DNA of 49,037 nt, from contig JAFURP010000032.1 in NCBI GenBank assembly GCA_017471785.1, forward strand, positions 1 to 49,037, given 5' to 3'. Positions within the stretch are counted from its first letter, which is position 1. The number at the start of each line of letters is the position of its first letter. The DNA is from Clostridia bacterium. Lineage in GTDB: Bacteria > Bacillota > Clostridia > Christensenellales > Borkfalkiaceae. The notes under the pieces were generated by a model. The model did not search any database. It had not been told where the DNA came from and was given only the letters and a program-made list of their open reading frames with translations. This document shows, piece after piece, positions 8,427-16,353 of this stretch. Position numbers and translations under genes: made by a program.

Positions 8427-9371
8427 TTATTTATGTAAGTCGTTCGTCGGGGCGTTTTTGTTTTTTTCGGAAAGGGGTACGCGCTTGGGCTTTTGCGCGG
8501 GAGGAACGGGGGGATACGCGGCGCGCTTTTGCTCGTTACGGAAGCTGCGCGGCGATTTCCCCGTGGCTTTTTTGAATACGGCGGTGAAATAGTTGGAGTC
8601 CATAAAGCCGAGCAGCTCGGAGATCTCGATCACGCTTTTTTCCGTGTTCCGCAAAAGCTCCTTCGCCTTTTGTATCTTTAATTGCTTTACGTATTGCATG
8701 ATCGACGGCTTGTTCCGCTCTTTGAAAACGTGAGAAAGATAGGACGCGCTATAATGCAGCTCCTCGGCGATCGTTTCCAACGTCAACGGTCGGAAATAAT
8801 TTTCCGAAATGTATTGCAACAGCGTTTGATAGAGATAGTCGTGGTTGTGTTGCGCGTTCTCCAGCTCGTTCGGTTCGATATAATAGGTCAACAGCTTAAG
8901 AGAGTTGACGAGGGGCGAAAGGATCGCCTTGATATACGGCTCGGACGGGATATCGGTACGCAGCGTTTTTTTATACGTTTCGTGGATATCGCTCTTTTCG
9001 ATCGCGCGTATTTGCGGCGGCTCCTCTTGGCTGCGATAGCTCGTAACGCTGATAAAGCCGTAATATTTTTCCCGCTCGATCACGGGGAATACGTATTCGC
9101 TCACGCCTGCGTAACACGCCCCGAAGAAAGGGCGGTCGTTCTTTTTTACGTACCGCCGTATCAACTGCTGTTGCCATAGACAGTATTTCATGCAATGGGC
9201 TTTCATTTTTTGACAATAGACGTTGGGGTGGATCATAAATTCGGATAAATAGTCCGAAAACTCAATGGGTATCCTATAATAAAAATCACACAAAGACACG
9301 TCCAATTTTAAGGTAAAAGTCAAATATTTGAGATACGCTTTGATCTCCTCTAATATCGTTTGTCTTTTCAT
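8427..9371 (-). CDS. AraC-family regulator with PocR-like sensor domain
   Basis: A 314-residue regulator. The N-terminal 170 or so residues resemble the PocR ligand-sensing domain, with clustered cysteines (C...C...C in the VYCQKMKAHCMKYC segment). Two AraC helix-turn-helix motifs lie at about 190-281 (TIAEELHYSASYLSHVFKE and ISELLGFMDSNYFTAVFKKATGKSP). A Pro- and Lys-rich tail of about 33 residues after the DNA-binding domain is unusual. It is divergent from the transporter operon beginning with the FAD oxidoreductase and is the obvious candidate for its activator, with a sugar or breakdown product as ligand (inference). It has its own strong promoter. Confidence 0.8.
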   Translation of the reverse strand: MKRQTILEEIKAYLKYLTFTLKLDVSLCDFYYRIPIEFSDYLSEFMIHPNVYCQKMKAHCMKYCLWQQQLIRRYVKKNDRPFFGACYAGVSEYVFPVIEREKYYGFISVTSYRSQEEPPQIRAIEKSDIHETYKKTLRTDIPSEPYIKAILSPLVNSLKLLTYYIEPNELENAQHNHDYLYQTLLQYISENYFRPLTLETIAEELHYSASYLSHVFKERNKPSIMQYVKQLKIQKAKELLRNTEKSVIEISELLGFMDSNYFTAVFKKATGKSPRSFRNEQKRAAYPPVPPAQKPKRVPLSEKNKNAPTNDLHK

Positions 9372-9474
9372 CTTCGGTCAAGGCTCCTCGTATGCTTTTC
9401 GTCGGTATGAGCGTTCCGCGCTTAAAGGCGCGCCGCTTACGGGGCGAAAAGCGTTTTTCGGCTCGGGTACGTTT

Positions 9475-9503
9475 ATTATAGCATAAAAATATTTTTATTT
9501 CAA
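9475..9503 (-). promoter_or_regulatory. Promoter of the AraC regulator
   Basis: Read on the minus strand, TTGAAA (9503-9498) and TATAAT (9480-9475) are 17 bp apart. The leader of about 95 bases before the ATG at 9371 contains GC-rich inverted stretches around 9420-9455. Confidence 0.75.
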
Positions 9504-9516
9504 TAGAAAAGCACGA

Positions 9517-9532
9517 ATTTATAGATTTATAG
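9517..9532. promoter_or_regulatory. Tandem direct repeat ATTTATAG x2, candidate AraC-type activator site
   Basis: Two perfect adjacent copies of ATTTATAG (9517-9524 and 9525-9532) lie 35-50 bp upstream of the -10 of the FAD oxidoreductase operon. AraC-family activators usually bind direct repeats just upstream of a weak -35, and the -35 here is indeed poor. The repeats are short, so this is only suggestive. Confidence 0.35.
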
Positions 9533-9566
9533 CGAGATTTTTAAGGAAAGTCGTAAATTATTACTG

Positions 9567-9572
9567 TATAAT
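9567..9572 (+). promoter_or_regulatory. -10 element of the main glycan operon, weak -35
   Basis: TATAAT at 9567-9572, about 30 bp before the first ATG. At the 17-bp distance the sequence is AGGAAA, far from TTGACA, which suggests an activator-dependent promoter controlled by the divergent AraC protein. Confidence 0.55.
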
Positions 9573-9601
9573 AGAAGAAAGAATTATGAGTGAGAGGATA
9601 T

Positions 9602-11359
9602 ATGGCACTGGATAAAAAGAGCGTAACAACGGAGCTTTGTGTGATCGGCGGCGGAATGGCGGGCTTGAGCGTAGCCATCACCGCGGCACGCTTGGGCGTG
9701 AAGGTCGTACTCGTCCACGAGCGACCCGTGCTCGGCGGAAACGCTTCGGGGGAGATTCGTATGTGGATATGCGGTGCGGAGCGCGAGGAATGGCGGGAAA
9801 CGGGGCTTTTGGAGGAGCTTGCGTTGGAAAGCTATTTTTACAATCCCACGAAAAATTATAATCTTTGGAACGCGTTGCTCTTACGTAAGGTACAAAGCGA
9901 AAAGAATATCACGGCGCTTTTGAATTGCACTTGCTACGACGCGGAAAAAGACGGGGACGCGATCAAGCGGGTCACGGCGTATCAAATGACCACGCAAACG
10001 CAGTACGAGATCACCGCAAAATGGTTTGCCGATTGTTCGGGCGACAGCATCACCGCGCCGCTCGTGGGGGCAAAGTATATGTGGGGCAGAGAGAGCGTAG
10101 CCGAATATAACGAGCCTATGCGCTTGCACGTACACGCGGACGGTAAAACGATGGGGAACAGTTGCTTATTGCAGGCACGGAAAACGGGGAGAAGGATACC
10201 TTTCCGCGCGCCCGAATGGGCGGAAAAGGTGCCCGTGGAAAAGCTCAAAAGCAAGGGCGTGGATCTCTATAATCCGTATGAAAATTTTTGGTACGTGGAG
10301 CTGGGTGGCAACGAAAACGTGATCGAGGACGCGGAAAATATCAATAAACGTATTTTGGCGCTGTGCCTCGGCGTGTGGGATACGATCAAAAACTCGGGCG
10401 CGTTCGACGCGGACGAATTCGAGCTGGAATTTCTCGGCTTTTTACCGGCAAAGCGCGAATCCCGTCGTATGAAAGGGGATTACGTTATGACGGCGAACGA
10501 TATTTTAAGCGGCGGTAAATTCCCCGATACGGTAGCCTACGGCGGCTGGCCCCTCGACGACCATAATCCCGACGGCTTCGACGGGGAGGAGGGTAACTAT
10601 ACGATCGCCGTCGAGCCGTACGGAATACCCTACCGCTGTTTGTATTCCGAAAATATCTCCAACCTGTTCTTTGCGGGACGGAATATCAGTATGACGCATA
10701 TGGCGATGAGCTCGGCACGCGTGATGGGCACTTGCACGGTGCTCGGACAGGCGGTGGGCGCAGCGGCGTACGTTGCGAAAAAATACGCCTTGGCGAGCGC
10801 TCGTAGCGTGGGAGAACACGTGGACGAATTGCAGCAAACGCTGCTCGCGCTCGATTGTTATCTTCCGAACGTGGCGAGAAAAACGGGCGCGGTCAGCGCG
10901 GCGGCGACCTTGCGCGGCGCGACGGAAGCGGTACGCAACGGAAAGGATAGGGATATGGAAGGCGAGGCGAACAAATGCGTCGTACCCCACGGGGAGAGCG
11001 TTTGCTACGAGTTGACCGAGCCTCAACGGGTGCGCTTCGTGAAGCTCGTGTTCGACAGCGATCTTACGCGAGCCTCGTTTGGCGATATGCACGCATGCGA
11101 AAAGCAGCATATCATGCGTTGTAATATTTTAGACGAGTCGCCCTTGATGCGCCTGCCCGATACGCTCGCGAAAGCGTTTCGTGTGGAAACGGTGGCGGCG
11201 GACGGCAAACGGGAGGAGCTCTGCCGAGAGCGGGAAAACGTAAAAAGAAGCGTTTTGATACCCGTGGATAAAGAGGTGCGAAGCGTACGGCTCACGATAG
11301 AAGAAAATTGGGGCGGTACGGGCGAAAGTGCCGTTTATACCTTTGAATTGTTCGATTGA
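9602..11359 (+). CDS. FAD-dependent oxidoreductase (FAD_oxidored family) with C-terminal beta domain
   Basis: I chose the ATG at 9602 (585 residues) because GAGAGGA lies just before it; a GTG at 9590 would add four residues. The N-terminus has the FAD-binding motif GGGMAGLSVAITAARLG at about residues 13-29, then RPVLGGNASGEIR, and a conserved FFAGRNISMTHMAMSS segment near residue 360, typical of FAD_oxidored (Pfam12831) proteins. The last 130 or so residues look like a beta-sandwich of the galactose-binding kind. There is no signal peptide. It is the first gene of the transporter operon. Family members are common in glycan loci but their reactions are mostly unknown; oxidation of a sugar hydroxyl is a guess. 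Confidence 0.75.
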   Translation: MALDKKSVTTELCVIGGGMAGLSVAITAARLGVKVVLVHERPVLGGNASGEIRMWICGAEREEWRETGLLEELALESYFYNPTKNYNLWNALLLRKVQSEKNITALLNCTCYDAEKDGDAIKRVTAYQMTTQTQYEITAKWFADCSGDSITAPLVGAKYMWGRESVAEYNEPMRLHVHADGKTMGNSCLLQARKTGRRIPFRAPEWAEKVPVEKLKSKGVDLYNPYENFWYVELGGNENVIEDAENINKRILALCLGVWDTIKNSGAFDADEFELEFLGFLPAKRESRRMKGDYVMTANDILSGGKFPDTVAYGGWPLDDHNPDGFDGEEGNYTIAVEPYGIPYRCLYSENISNLFFAGRNISMTHMAMSSARVMGTCTVLGQAVGAAAYVAKKYALASARSVGEHVDELQQTLLALDCYLPNVARKTGAVSAAATLRGATEAVRNGKDRDMEGEANKCVVPHGESVCYELTEPQRVRFVKLVFDSDLTRASFGDMHACEKQHIMRCNILDESPLMRLPDTLAKAFRVETVAADGKREELCRERENVKRSVLIPVDKEVRSVRLTIEENWGGTGESAVYTFELFD

Positions 11360-11414
11360 ATAAGCGGGGGATAGGTAAGAAAACGATTGAAAAAGTCGGT
11401 GAAGGAGTACGGGA

Positions 11415-12377
11415 ATGAAAGAGAGGACGAAAGCGAAAATAAAAAAGTATTTTGAGCGGTATAACGATTATCCCAAGCCCTTACGGAAAGGGAAATATAT
11501 TTTCGTTTTTTGTATGTTGATTTTAACGATCGTTCGCTGGGCGGTCTTTTACGTGGCGGTAAACTTCGAATCGATCGTAATGGCGTTTCGGGAGTTTACG
11601 GGCTACGGACCGAACAACGAGGCGATCTATCGATGGTCGTTTGCGAATTTTGAAAAATTTTGGTCGGAAATGAGCTATACGGGCTGGGCGACGCAATCGT
11701 TCAAAGCGGCGCTCAAAAATACGCTGTTTCTCTTTTTTGCGGGTAACGCCGTAACCATTCCCACGACCTATCTCGTTTCCTATTATTTGTATAAGAAAAT
11801 GCCGGGGACGAGCGGTTTTATATGGATCTTATACCTTCCATCCGTGCTTTCGAGCGTGGTTATGGTCACGATCTTCAAAAACATCGTAGACGCCAACGGG
11901 CTTATAAGCGCGATCAGCATCGCCTTGGGGCGGGGCGCGATTACCGATCTACTCATCTCCGAGGACACGGCGAAATGGATGGTGTGGTGCTACAATACTT
12001 GGATGGGCTTCCCGGGGGCGTACGTGCTCGTTACGGCGGCGATGCGGCGGATACCCGAGGAGATCATCGAATCCGCCAAGCTGGACGGCGTAACGCCGAG
12101 GACGGAGTTTTTCAAGATCATCTTTCCGCTCATTTGGCCTACGGTGCAGGTGTTGCTCTTGCAAAAGATCACGGCGTTACTCTCCGCCGACGGACCCATT
12201 TTATTGTTGACGGGCGGTAAAGCGGATACCTATACGATCGGTTACTGGTACTACGATCAAGTAATTCTCAGTCATTCTTACGAATATCCGTCCGCGGTGG
12301 GCTTGATCATGACGCTGTTCGTGGCGCCGTTGGCGCTCCTCGTCAAAAAACTCACGGATAAAGTGGAAGCGTATTAA
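11415..12377 (+). CDS. Sugar ABC transporter permease, MalF/LplB type (CUT1)
   Basis: A 320-residue membrane protein with about six helices. The EAA loop that contacts the ATPase is visible as EEIIESAKLDGVTPRTEFFKIIFPLIWP, at about residues 214-241. It starts 55 bp after the FAD oxidoreductase and ends 10 bp before the second permease. Together with that permease and the binding lipoprotein it forms an oligosaccharide importer of the CUT1 class. No ATPase gene lies in the window, so a shared MsmX/MsmK-like ATPase elsewhere is expected. The charged N-terminus (about 30 residues) is longer than in many permeases. Confidence 0.9.
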   Translation: MKERTKAKIKKYFERYNDYPKPLRKGKYIFVFCMLILTIVRWAVFYVAVNFESIVMAFREFTGYGPNNEAIYRWSFANFEKFWSEMSYTGWATQSFKAALKNTLFLFFAGNAVTIPTTYLVSYYLYKKMPGTSGFIWILYLPSVLSSVVMVTIFKNIVDANGLISAISIALGRGAITDLLISEDTAKWMVWCYNTWMGFPGAYVLVTAAMRRIPEEIIESAKLDGVTPRTEFFKIIFPLIWPTVQVLLLQKITALLSADGPILLLTGGKADTYTIGYWYYDQVILSHSYEYPSAVGLIMTLFVAPLALLVKKLTDKVEAY

Positions 12378-12387
12378 GGAGGCATAT

Positions 12388-13269
12388 ATGGAGCGTTCGA
12401 TAGAGAAAAAACGCAAGATCAAGAGCGGTTCCGTAAGCAAGAAATGGACGCCGTACAGCGTTACGGTCGGTATTATCCTCGCGCTGTACGCCGCCTCGCT
12501 GTTTGCGGCGATCGCGTGGGCGTTTTTGACGTCCTTGAAAGGGCGGATCGAGTATATTCGAGATCCGATATCCTTGCCTAAGGATTGGCTGTTTTCCAAT
12601 TACGTAGAGGCCTTTGAGCAGCTTTCCGCGAACGGAAAAAATATCTTCGTGATGTTCGGTAACAGCCTTTGGCTTTCCGTCTTGCCGCCCACCATCAATT
12701 TGTTTACCGCGGCGATGGCTTCGTACGTTATGGCGCATTATAAATTCCCGGGGCGCAATCTCATTTGGAGCATCATTATCGTTATGATGACCCTGCCCAT
12801 TATGGGAAACGCGGCGGCGACCTACAAAATGTATCTTCGACTCGGTATGTATAATTCGCCGTTGATCTTACTTAAGGATATCAGCAATATCGGCGGTAGT
12901 TTGCTTGTGATCGCGGCGTTTCAGGGCGTTTCCAAAACGTACGCCGAAGCGGCGTTCCTTGACGGCGCGGGGCATTTCACCGTGTTCTTTCGTGTGATGT
13001 TGCCGCAGGCAATGGGCGTGCTTTTGGCGCTTTGGACCATGAATTTCATCACCTGTTGGAACGATTATATGACGCCGATCATGTATCTGCCCGACTATAC
13101 GCCCATCACTTCGGGACTGTATATCTATCAAAAGGAAACGGAGCGGGTGCTCAACGTTCCTATCTTGTTTGCGGGCTCGCTTATGGTGCTCGTCGTGCCC
13201 GTCGTTATGTTCGCTTGTTTTCAGGATAAATTTATGAATTTGAGCTTCGGCGGCGGTATCAAAGGTTGA
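12388..13269 (+). CDS. Sugar ABC transporter permease, MalG type (CUT1)
   Basis: A 293-residue second permease subunit with about six helices. The EAA motif is YAEAAFLDGAGHFTVFFRVMLPQA, at about residues 189-212. A GGAGG site precedes the ATG at 12388, and it follows the MalF-type gene by 10 bp. It works as a heterodimer with that protein and receives substrate from the lipoprotein encoded next. Nothing is odd in length or motifs. Confidence 0.9.
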   Translation: MERSIEKKRKIKSGSVSKKWTPYSVTVGIILALYAASLFAAIAWAFLTSLKGRIEYIRDPISLPKDWLFSNYVEAFEQLSANGKNIFVMFGNSLWLSVLPPTINLFTAAMASYVMAHYKFPGRNLIWSIIIVMMTLPIMGNAAATYKMYLRLGMYNSPLILLKDISNIGGSLLVIAAFQGVSKTYAEAAFLDGAGHFTVFFRVMLPQAMGVLLALWTMNFITCWNDYMTPIMYLPDYTPITSGLYIYQKETERVLNVPILFAGSLMVLVVPVVMFACFQDKFMNLSFGGGIKG

Positions 13270-13302
13270 CGATAATAAATCAAATACTAGGAGGAATATA
13301 GA

Positions 13303-14889
13303 ATGAAGAAAAGAATTTTTGCGCTTAGCTGTGCGGCGTTACTGGTAACGAGCTGTTCGCTTACGGCGTGCGGCGGTACGGGGGAAAGCTACGATCCGCT
13401 CGATCCCGATCAGATCAAGGTAGTGGTTTCCAATCTCGGCTTCGGTACCGACCAATTTTTCGCGATCGCCGAGGCTTTTGAAAACACCCACCCCGGAAAA
13501 ACGGTGGTCGTGGAGGAAACGATCTTGTCCGATGCCCTTATATCGCAGCTCGAGGCGGGTAGCTTTATCGGCGATATTTGTATGTTTAGCGACGACGCGC
13601 TTTGGAAAAAGTGGCGTAGCGGTATTATGACGCAGCTCGACGACGTGGTGAGCGCAACGCCCGACGGCGAGGAAAAGACGGTCGGACAAAAGACCGATCA
13701 AACGCTGATAAACGGCTATAAGGTCGCGGACGGACATTACTATTCCGTGCCTTGGATCAACGAAAACACCTCGTACGTATATAATGAAACCGTGCTTAAT
13801 ACCCTGTTAGGCGAAAACGCTTGGGAGCTGCCCAAAACGACGGAGGAGCTTTTCGTGCTTTGCGACAGGATCCAAGACGCCGGCGGCTACGGCTTCGTTT
13901 GGAACGACGCGTATTTCGGCGTGGGCGCGTATCAGGCGCAATATAACGGTTTGGAAACGAACAACCGCTTCAATCAAGGGGAATATTGGGACGAAACGGC
14001 GCAGGCGTGGAGGCTTTCGGACGCGGAAAACGTACAATGCTACGCGATGAACGAGGGCAACTTCCGTGCAACGAAGATACTTGAAAAGATCGCAAAGGAA
14101 TATTCGCATCAATACAGCTATAATATGACCTTTATGTTCGCGCAATCCACGTGGGCGGGGATCCCGTACTCGGACGATTCCAAGCTGGTGGCGTTTATGC
14201 CCAACGGGGATTGGGTGTATAACGAAACGAAAGAGAGCCTTGACGATACGGGACACGAGGTCGGCTTTATGCAAATGCCCGTGATCTCCGATATCGTGGA
14301 TCAGCTTTCCTTGTACGAGCACGGCGATACGCCCTTCTATTCGTTGTCCGAAGCGGACAAAGCTACTTACGATACGACCCTTCGCGCGATCGTCGATTAC
14401 GTGGACGGCGACACGCAAACGGTGCCCACGTATAAAAACGTAGCGGTGTCCGAGGCGGATATCGAGATCGTAAGAGAGGCGCGTTCCTTGCTTTGCGGTA
14501 AGTGCCAAGGACAGGCGTTTATTCCCTCCAATTCGACCAAGAGCGCGCTTGCGAAAGAATTTCTCGTGTTTATGGCTTCGGATATGGCGGTGCGTATCTA
14601 TTCGCAAAACACGAACGGACTCTCTCCCTACGTGAGCGAAACCACCTTCGATTCCATTTCCTTCGATTCCAAGTTTATGAACGAGGTGTTGGACGTTCTT
14701 TCCGTAACGAAAAAGACGATCACCTATTACAGCGACGTGCGTACGAGCGGATTTTACTATCCCCGTACCTCTTACGCGCAAGCCTTCGACAGGGAAAAGA
14801 TCACGGCGGAAGCGCTTCGCGCAAGGGATCTTGCTTACTTTAAGGAGCAATGGCCTACCATTTTGAAAAACGCAGGTCTTGCCGATTAA
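13303..14889 (+). CDS. Extracellular solute-binding lipoprotein of the ABC transporter
   Basis: A 528-residue binding protein with a lipoprotein signal: lipobox LTAC with C23 as the lipidated residue, followed by a short Gly/Ser linker. The body has the usual CUT1 layout, with SNLGFGTDQFFAIAEAFENTHPG at the start of the mature protein and a long two-lobe domain. At 528 residues it is longer than typical MalE proteins (about 400-430), which is common for binding proteins that take larger oligosaccharides. It sits directly after the two permeases, anchored outside the membrane. The ligand is unknown. Confidence 0.88.
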   Translation: MKKRIFALSCAALLVTSCSLTACGGTGESYDPLDPDQIKVVVSNLGFGTDQFFAIAEAFENTHPGKTVVVEETILSDALISQLEAGSFIGDICMFSDDALWKKWRSGIMTQLDDVVSATPDGEEKTVGQKTDQTLINGYKVADGHYYSVPWINENTSYVYNETVLNTLLGENAWELPKTTEELFVLCDRIQDAGGYGFVWNDAYFGVGAYQAQYNGLETNNRFNQGEYWDETAQAWRLSDAENVQCYAMNEGNFRATKILEKIAKEYSHQYSYNMTFMFAQSTWAGIPYSDDSKLVAFMPNGDWVYNETKESLDDTGHEVGFMQMPVISDIVDQLSLYEHGDTPFYSLSEADKATYDTTLRAIVDYVDGDTQTVPTYKNVAVSEADIEIVREARSLLCGKCQGQAFIPSNSTKSALAKEFLVFMASDMAVRIYSQNTNGLSPYVSETTFDSISFDSKFMNEVLDVLSVTKKTITYYSDVRTSGFYYPRTSYAQAFDREKITAEALRARDLAYFKEQWPTILKNAGLAD

Positions 14890-14910
14890 ACGGACACGGG
14901 AGGTTGGATT

Positions 14911-16341
14911 ATGAAAAAAAGACGGGTCAAGCAAATAGCGCTCGTTGCGGCGACTACGCTCGCAAGCGGCTATTTGGGACTGTTTCCGAGCGTGTCGGGC
15001 GGCGCGACGGCGACCGCGCCCGTATACGCGGACGGCAACGAGTTGTTCAAAACGGAATTTTTCGTCGGCGCGTGGTGCGAGCCGAATTGTACGGACGAGG
15101 CGTTTGCTTTGTATAAGCAATGCGGTTTCAACGTTATGTACTTAATGGACGAAGTACAGCCCAATACGCCCGCGCTCGTCAAGTACCTCGAAATGGGGGA
15201 GAAGCACGGGATCAAAATGATCGTTGCCAACGGCGCAAACCGTAAATCGCCCACCTCACTCCGCTATCAAACGAAGTTCTCTTTGGCGGATTACCCTGCG
15301 TTCTACGGGATACATACCTGCGACGAGCCGCAAGGGGACGGGACGAAGCGCGACGAAACGGCGGAAAATTACGTACCCGAAGTGGCGGCGACGGCGCGAA
15401 CGGGCGGCTTGGCGTACAACACCATCTACGATTATATGTATGCGGAGTACGAATACCTCGAGGCAACGTATCCCGACAAATACTGCGCGGCGGTGATCAA
15501 TTTTTCGCCCGACGTGGGCGGCTTCGGCTACGGCGCGATGGACGCGTATAAGACGCACGTGCTTGCGAAAATGGACGTGGAGGATCGCGCCATCGAATTC
15601 GATAAATATCCCTACTGCTACGATTCGAGAGGCGGCGCGGGATATTTGGACTCTTTCCTTTGGAATTTTTACGAATGTGCAAAGATAGCCAAAGAGTACG
15701 AGGTCGGCAAACGCGTATTCTATTATCAGCAATGGTTCCCGTTCGCGCTTCGCTCGCAGCTTTCCGCGCAGGAGATCACCTATCAGCTCTATACGGCGAT
15801 GTGCTTCGGCTTTAACGGCTTCGTGGCGTACAAATACGCGTCCTATTGGAGGGATTACGACGATTTCAAGAACTTCACGATGAACTCGGCGTGGGGACAA
15901 ACGGAGCTGAATTATTATAATCAAGCGGCGTTCGAGGAAGTGAAAAAATTCGATTATATCTATTTGAATTTCGCCGATAATTGGGAGGGCGTTATGACCG
16001 TGAAGGGAACGGAATATTCCAGTCCTCTCCTTACGCCTGCGTTAAACCGCCTTACGGGCGAGCATATCCTCGCTTCACACGAGGGTATCGAAAGCGTAAC
16101 GGCTACGCACGATACGCTCGTCGGCGCGTATAAGGACGGCGAGGGGCGCAACGGATATATGATCGCCAATCAATCCTATTCGCTCGACAGAATGACGGAT
16201 ACGGTGTCCGTGAAATTCAAAAACGCCGCGAAAGCGCTCGTGGTGGAAAAGGGCGAGCAAAAGACGGTGGACCTTAACGACGGCGTCTATACCGCCTCGA
16301 TCGCGGCGGGGAGCGGCGTGTTCGTGATTCCCTTGGTATAA
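14911..16341 (+). CDS. Secreted TIM-barrel protein, putative glycoside hydrolase
   Basis: A 476-residue exported protein. The signal peptide probably ends at VYA before D41. The mature part begins with a strand and helix pattern of a TIM barrel (FFVGAWCEPN, GFNVMYLMDEV, GIKMIVANG). The motif HTCDEPQ near residue 135 is like the DEP acid/base site seen in many clan-A glycosidases, and YYQQWFPFA and GFNGFVAYKYASYW look like later barrel strands. The last 100 residues are a beta domain. I do not recognise a named family, so glycosidase activity is inference. It lies 21 bp after the binding protein and 12 bp before the giant lipoprotein. Confidence 0.6.
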   Translation: MKKRRVKQIALVAATTLASGYLGLFPSVSGGATATAPVYADGNELFKTEFFVGAWCEPNCTDEAFALYKQCGFNVMYLMDEVQPNTPALVKYLEMGEKHGIKMIVANGANRKSPTSLRYQTKFSLADYPAFYGIHTCDEPQGDGTKRDETAENYVPEVAATARTGGLAYNTIYDYMYAEYEYLEATYPDKYCAAVINFSPDVGGFGYGAMDAYKTHVLAKMDVEDRAIEFDKYPYCYDSRGGAGYLDSFLWNFYECAKIAKEYEVGKRVFYYQQWFPFALRSQLSAQEITYQLYTAMCFGFNGFVAYKYASYWRDYDDFKNFTMNSAWGQTELNYYNQAAFEEVKKFDYIYLNFADNWEGVMTVKGTEYSSPLLTPALNRLTGEHILASHEGIESVTATHDTLVGAYKDGEGRNGYMIANQSYSLDRMTDTVSVKFKNAAKALVVEKGEQKTVDLNDGVYTASIAAGSGVFVIPLV

Positions 16342-16353
16342 GGAGGAGGAAAT

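Noticed and set aside
13807..15120. 437-residue minus-strand open frame across the binding protein and barrel protein genes
   Set aside because: It crosses two well-supported plus-strand genes and their intergenic ribosome binding site, and has shadow-type composition.
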